The notes beneath the pieces were generated by a model, which was not told the origin of the DNA, ran no database searches, and worked only from the letters and a program-made list of their open reading frames with translations. DNA of 44,458 nucleotides from Cryobacterium sp. MLB-32 (lineage in GTDB: Bacteria > Actinomycetota > Actinomycetes > Actinomycetales > Microbacteriaceae), in assembly GCF_000738085.1 (NCBI RefSeq), contig NZ_JPRS01000068.1, positions 1 through 44,458 on the forward strand. The letters are read 5' to 3'. The position numbers were made by a program, and so were the translations under genes. Numbering within the stretch: the stretch's first letter is position 1; every line of letters begins with the position of its first letter. This document shows positions 41,009-44,458 of this stretch, piece by piece.

Positions 41009-41707
41009 ATGGACATCATCCTTGTTCCCGGATTCTGGTTGGACGCCTCCTCGTGGTCGGAGGTCACGCCCGCGCTCGTCGCGGCTGGACATCGCGTGCA
41101 TCCGCTCACCCTGCCGGGCCTCGAAGCGAAGGATGCGTCACGGGCGGGGATCGGCCTGCGTGAGCACATCGACGCGGTCGTGACGACGGTCGATTCCCTC
41201 GACGGGCCGGTGATCCTCGTCGGCCATTCCGGCGGCGGAGCGATCATTCACGGCGTCGTCGACGCACGCCCGGAGCGGGTGGCGCGCGCGGTCTATGTGG
41301 ACAGCGGCCCGGTCGGCGACGGAGGCATCATCAACGATGAGCTGCCCGCCGTGGGTGACGACGTGCCGCTCCCGCCCTGGGACGCCTTCGACGACGCGGA
41401 CCTCACGGACCTCACCGAGGAGTTGCGGGCCGACTTCCGTGCTCGCGCCATCCCGCAGCCGCGCGGCGTGGCCTGCGACCGGCAGGATCTGAGCAATCCG
41501 CGCCGATTCGACGTGCCGGTCACGGTTATCGCGTGCGAGTTTCCCACGACGGCGCTGATCGGGTGGGTGCAGTCCGGCGACCCGCACGTGGCGGAGCTCG
41601 CCGATATCACCGACGTCGAGTACGTGGATCTGCCGACCGGACACTGGCCGCAGTTCACCAAGCCGGTCGAGCTCGGTGCCGCGATCCTGGCCGCCGTGAA
41701 CCGCTGA
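41009..41707 (+). CDS. Alpha/beta hydrolase
   Basis: 232 aa. Oxyanion region LVPGFWLDASSW, nucleophile elbow GHSGGG with Ser at about residue 73, and the catalytic His in PTGHWPQFTKP near the C-terminus; the acid is probably one of the Asp residues in ADITDVEYVD. This size and layout match the small EstC/salicylate-esterase-like hydrolases. 34 bp after the kinase gene, but with its own leaderless promoter. Substrate unknown. Confidence 0.85.
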   Translation: MDIILVPGFWLDASSWSEVTPALVAAGHRVHPLTLPGLEAKDASRAGIGLREHIDAVVTTVDSLDGPVILVGHSGGGAIIHGVVDARPERVARAVYVDSGPVGDGGIINDELPAVGDDVPLPPWDAFDDADLTDLTEELRADFRARAIPQPRGVACDRQDLSNPRRFDVPVTVIACEFPTTALIGWVQSGDPHVAELADITDVEYVDLPTGHWPQFTKPVELGAAILAAVNR

Positions 41708-41770
41708 TCACAGGTCCCGAGTCATTGGTCGGTGGTCACGGGTCCGCAGTCACGATTCGCTGGTCAGTTG

Positions 41771-41798
41771 TCGCTTGTCGCTTGTCGCTTGTCGCTTG
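41771..41798. repeat. Heptamer repeat TCGCTTG, four copies
   Basis: TCGCTTG at 41771, 41778, 41785 and 41792, in the 137-bp gap between the convergent hydrolase and epimerase genes. Confidence 0.7.
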
Positions 41799-41844
41799 CG
41801 GCGAGTCGCAGACCACTGGTTCCTGAAGCGCTGAGCCGGCGCCT

Positions 41845-42912
41845 CTAGGAGTGCACCGCTGCCCGAAGCGGCGCCGTGGCGAACTCGCGCATGCCGTCTT
41901 CGAAGGTGACGGCGGGCATCCACCTTAATTCAGTGCGGATGCGTTCGGACGACGCCGTGATGTGCCGCACGTCGCCGAGACGGTAGTCGCCGGTGATCAC
42001 GGGCGTGGGACCGTGCGCGGCCGCACTGAGCGCCACCGCCATTTCGCCGATGGTGTGCACGGTGCCGCTGCCCACATTGAATGGGCGGAAGAACTGCTCG
42101 GCGGCCGTTTCGGTGAAATCGATGGCCGCGAGGTTGGCGGAAGCCACGTCGCGCACGTGCACGAAGTCCCGGCGTTGTGCGCCGTCTTCGAACACGGTGG
42201 GGGCTTCGCCGCGCTCGAGGGAAGAACGGAACAGCGAGGCGACGCCCGCATAGGGCGTGTTTTGCGGCATCCCGGGTCCGTACACGTTGTGGTACCGCAA
42301 GGCAATGGCTCGGCCGCCGGTGGAACGCGCCCAGGCGGTGGCGAGGTATTCCTGCCCAAGTTTGGTGCTCGCGTACACGTTGCGCGGGTCGAGGGGATCC
42401 TCCTCGGAGATGAGCGCGGGGTGCAGACGATCCCCCGTGATCTCGTCGACGGGGTCGAAGCGGCCGTCATCGAGGTCGACGGTGCGGCGAGGACCGGGCC
42501 GGGCATGCCCGTGCTGGCCAATGTAGCTGCCTTCGCCGTAGACCACCATCGAGGACGCCAGCACGAGGCGGTCGGTGCCGGCTCGGGCCATCGCGGCGAG
42601 GAGCACGGCCGTGCCCACTTCGTTGCTCGTCACGTAATCGGGGGCGTCGGCGAAATTGACGCCGAGTCCCACCTTTGCGGCCTGGTGGCAGACGACGTCA
42701 ATCCCCACGAGAGCGGCGTCTACGTCGTCAGCGTTGGTCACGTCACCGTGAATGAAGTGCACGCGCGGGTCGATCACGGGCGGGGCGCCGTGCACGTCGG
42801 CGCGCAGGGAGTCGAGTACTCGCACCTGCCAACCACGTTCGAGGGCCTGCTCCACGATGGCGCTGCCGATGAAGCCGGCTCCCCCGGTGACCAGGAGGTG
42901 CGGCGCGCTCAT
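41845..42912 (-). CDS. NAD-dependent epimerase/dehydratase (extended SDR)
   Basis: 355 aa. Rossmann motif LLVTGGAGFIGSAIVE at the N-terminus, catalytic Tyr-Lys in NVYASTKLGQEY, Ser in LASSMVVYGEG, and the extended-SDR substrate segment RYHNVYGPGMPQNTPYAGVASLF with DFVHVRDVASANL. It most resembles nucleotide-sugar 4-epimerases. The ATG overlaps the stop of the phosphorylase gene by 4 nt, so they form one transcript. It would supply a sugar to the glycosyltransferases of this cluster. Confidence 0.9.
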   Translation of the reverse strand: MSAPHLLVTGGAGFIGSAIVEQALERGWQVRVLDSLRADVHGAPPVIDPRVHFIHGDVTNADDVDAALVGIDVVCHQAAKVGLGVNFADAPDYVTSNEVGTAVLLAAMARAGTDRLVLASSMVVYGEGSYIGQHGHARPGPRRTVDLDDGRFDPVDEITGDRLHPALISEEDPLDPRNVYASTKLGQEYLATAWARSTGGRAIALRYHNVYGPGMPQNTPYAGVASLFRSSLERGEAPTVFEDGAQRRDFVHVRDVASANLAAIDFTETAAEQFFRPFNVGSGTVHTIGEMAVALSAAAHGPTPVITGDYRLGDVRHITASSERIRTELRWMPAVTFEDGMREFATAPLRAAVHS

Positions 42913-44038
42913 TCGGCGCTCGATGCGGTCGTCATCGCGGCAGGCGTCGCGGTCGTCGTCGCAGCAGGCGTCGCGGTGGCCGTGCGAGTGGATGCGGCGT
43001 TGGCGACGTCGGTGGCACTCGGCGCCGCGACATCGGCACTGTGGCTGCCGGAGCGCGTGCGCGGAGTGCGTTCAAGGGCGATGAGCACCTCGGCGGCGGC
43101 CACGAGCTCGCGCGGTGCATAGTCTTCGGGAAGGCCGCGCAGGATTCCGTCGATCGCGGCGAGGATACGGGGCTGGGCCTCGCGCAGGCGACGGAAGACC
43201 AGGGAAGCGGAGACCGCGTCTTCGGTTTCGAGTGGGGCCAGTCCGGCATCCGCGTCGGTCACGAACGAGAGGTTGACCGTGCCCATGTTCAGCTCGGAGG
43301 CGAGCACGACCTCCGGGTATTGGGTCATGTTCACGATATGGGCCCCCATTGAGCGGAACCAGGTGGATTCGGCGCGGGTTGAGAAACGAGGGCCCTGAAT
43401 GACGACCACGGTGCCGGTGGGTGCGAAGTTCTCGCCGAGCGCCTCGAGCGAGGCGATGGCGGCCGCGCGCAGCGCCGGGTCGAAGGGGTCAGCGGCCGCG
43501 AGGTGCTGCACGGATCCCTGATCGAAGAACGTGTCGGGGCGACCCGTCGTGCGGTCGATGAACTGGTCGGTGACCACGAGCATTCCCGTGGGGTACTCGG
43601 GGCTCACGCCGCCGACGGCAGCGGAGGAGATGATGCTTTGACGCCCAGAGACGCGAGCGCCCAAATGTTGGCGCGGTAGTTAATGAGGTGCGGCGCTTCG
43701 CTGTGGCCGGTGCCGTGGCGGGGAAGGAAGGCGACCTGGCGGCCGGCGCGTTGCCCGATGGTGACCTGCGCGTGCCCGTAAGGCGTGTCGATCTCGAGGG
43801 TGGTGGACTCGCTCGGATCGAACAGCTCGTACAGGCCGGAGCCACCGATCACGGCGATCTCCGCCCGTGTGCTCCCGTCAGATGAGCTGGCGTCTGTCGC
43901 GCTCGCGTCTGTCGCGCTGGTCCCCGTCGCGCTGGCGTCTGTCGCGCTGGCGCCTGTCGCGCTGGCGTCTGTCGCGCTGGCGTCTGTCGCGCTGGTCCCT
44001 GTCGCGCTGGCGTCTGTCGCGCTGGTATTGATGGTCAC
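42909..44038 (-). pseudogene. mtnP: S-methyl-5'-thioadenosine/purine-nucleoside phosphorylase, split by an apparent 1-nt frameshift
   Basis: Starts at GTG 44038 (GGGAG 7 nt upstream). The first about 58 residues are a pentapeptide repeat SAT(D/G)(A/T). Then [15 protein letters not shown] (phosphate loop), [30 protein letters not shown]. Here the frame breaks; the other frame goes on from about 43636 with [29 protein letters not shown]-like LVVTDQFIDRTTGR, GTVVVIQGPRFSTRAES, MVNMTQYPEVVLASELNM-like segments, ending at 42909 with an Ala/Thr tail. One extra base after GTCAAAGC would join them into about 376 aa. MTAP/PNP enzymes remove adenine from methylthioadenosine or purine nucleosides. Operon with the epimerase. 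Confidence 0.87.
43880..44025. repeat. 15-bp coding tandem repeat in the phosphorylase N-terminus
   Basis: About nine units built on GTCGCGCTGGCGTCT (minus-strand SATDA). The period is a multiple of three, so the frame is kept while the copy number can vary. Confidence 0.85.
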
Positions 44039-44193
44039 GGCTGGCTCCCGGTCTTCATGATCAAGTCGAACAATTCTTTCATGCCCCCTGCCGAACTGCG
44101 GCGCGACTCCCCCATCCAGTCGCCGCGCGAGGCATAGTCGCTGGTCGACATTCGAAACCGTCCCGCCGGTCGACGCGCGAGGAACGAGCGCAT

Positions 44194-44218
44194 GGATCGA
44201 GCTTCTCGATATCGAGAC
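44194..44218 (+). repeat. Dispersed GGATCGAG...TCGAGAC repeat, copy 4
   Basis: GGATCGAGCTTCTCGATATC followed by GAGAC, between the phosphorylase start and the HNH gene. Related to the copies near 9144, 16120 and 16186. The remaining 44039-44246 spacer shows no gene. Confidence 0.5.
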
Positions 44219-44246
44219 TGCGCGAGCCGACACGAGCACGCTGTGT

Positions 44247-44458
44247 CTAGCTCTTGTAGTGCGGGCCGTCGTGACCCTTCGGTGTCGGTACCGGTGGGCG
44301 TCCGCCGCGACGCGGAGTTCTCTTCGGATCGACGGTAGCGGGCGGGATGAAGTACACGACGTTGTCTTTGACGATGATGCCCCACCCTTCGCGGTGGATC
44401 CTGTGATGGCAAGCACTGCAAAGCATCAGAATGTTCGATTGATCCGTCGGCCCGTCCT
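44247..44458 (-). CDS. HNH endonuclease, 3' part (DUF222-type)
   Basis: The last 69 codons of a gene running off the window end. The sequence begins [25 protein letters not shown], the CxxCHHxxH finger of an HNH nuclease, followed by [13 protein letters not shown] and a basic Pro-rich tail that is usual for the multicopy DUF222/HNH proteins of actinobacteria. Function beyond the nuclease fold is unknown for these. Confidence 0.85.
   Translation of the reverse strand, partial: DGPTDQSNILMLCSACHHRIHREGWGIIVKDNVVYFIPPATVDPKRTPRRGGRPPVPTPKGHDGPHYKS

Noticed and set aside
36907-44038. Complete arsenosugar pathway
   Set aside because: DUF2064, GT2 and a phosphorylase fit, but no ArsM- or ArsS-like gene or arsenic regulator is in the window.

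Overview
The window reads as chromosomal DNA of a high-GC actinobacterium, most likely a member of the Microbacteriaceae (Cryobacterium/Leifsonia-like). The evidence is the dense GC-rich codon use, the frequent GTG starts, lipoprotein signal peptides of the L-A/S/V-G/A-C type, several probable leaderless genes, and family members typical of that group (HNH/DUF222 endonuclease tail, AbiEi-DUF559 protein, small PKD secretory protein). No rRNA, tRNA, CRISPR, integrase or transposase gene was seen.

Layout. 0.1-5.8 kb: a CitA/CitB-type two-component system divergent from a tripartite tricarboxylate transporter operon (tctC-tctB-tctA); tctA is split by an apparent 1-nt deletion and tctB may be too. 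5.8-7.2 kb: three 92-bp elements with conserved 14-15 bp inverted ends and exactly the same 62-bp internal length surround an AbiEi-like/DUF559 nuclease-fold gene. 7.3-9.1 kb: a secreted phosphoesterase and a universal stress protein. 9.2-16.0 kb: a carbohydrate ABC importer with its LacI regulator, divergent from an amylo-1,6-glucosidase-type enzyme, with two tandem LacI-type operators between them. 16.0-20.6 kb: dispersed repeats, an orphan sugar-type double ABC ATPase, a YdjM-like membrane hydrolase and two tandem NERD paralogues, one of which has lost catalytic residues. 20.7-24.3 kb: a PepSY-like protein, a 103-bp tandem repeat array, rraA, an overlapping lipoprotein/PKD-protein pair and an octanucleotide repeat block. 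24.3-30.8 kb: a polar amino acid ABC importer in a row with an N-acylamino-acid racemase/OSBS-family enolase and a COG3375-type GNAT protein, under a divergent PucR regulator. 31-44 kb: a secreted HtaA-like lipoprotein, then two polytopic glycosyltransferases, a cytochrome-b/molybdopterin fusion, a class I methyltransferase, a DUF2064 protein, a GT2 glycosyltransferase, an OmpR-type two-component system, an alpha/beta hydrolase, a nucleotide-sugar epimerase-like protein and a frame-broken MTA/purine phosphorylase. The window ends in the 3' part of an HNH endonuclease gene.

How the genes fit together. The first 30 kb are mostly nutrient-acquisition modules (tricarboxylates, alpha-glucan oligosaccharides, amino acids), each with its own regulator and most with a visible operator. 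The 32-44 kb block looks like a metabolic cluster of unknown product: sugar transfer, methylation, redox and purine/MTA phosphorolysis under one two-component system. Several of its proteins have in-frame tandem-repeat expansions at their termini. The best candidates for something undescribed are the fixed-length 92-bp elements around the DUF559 gene, the 103-bp higher-order array, and the glycosyltransferase/Moco/MTAP cluster. All calls come from reading the sequence; no database or structure search was run.
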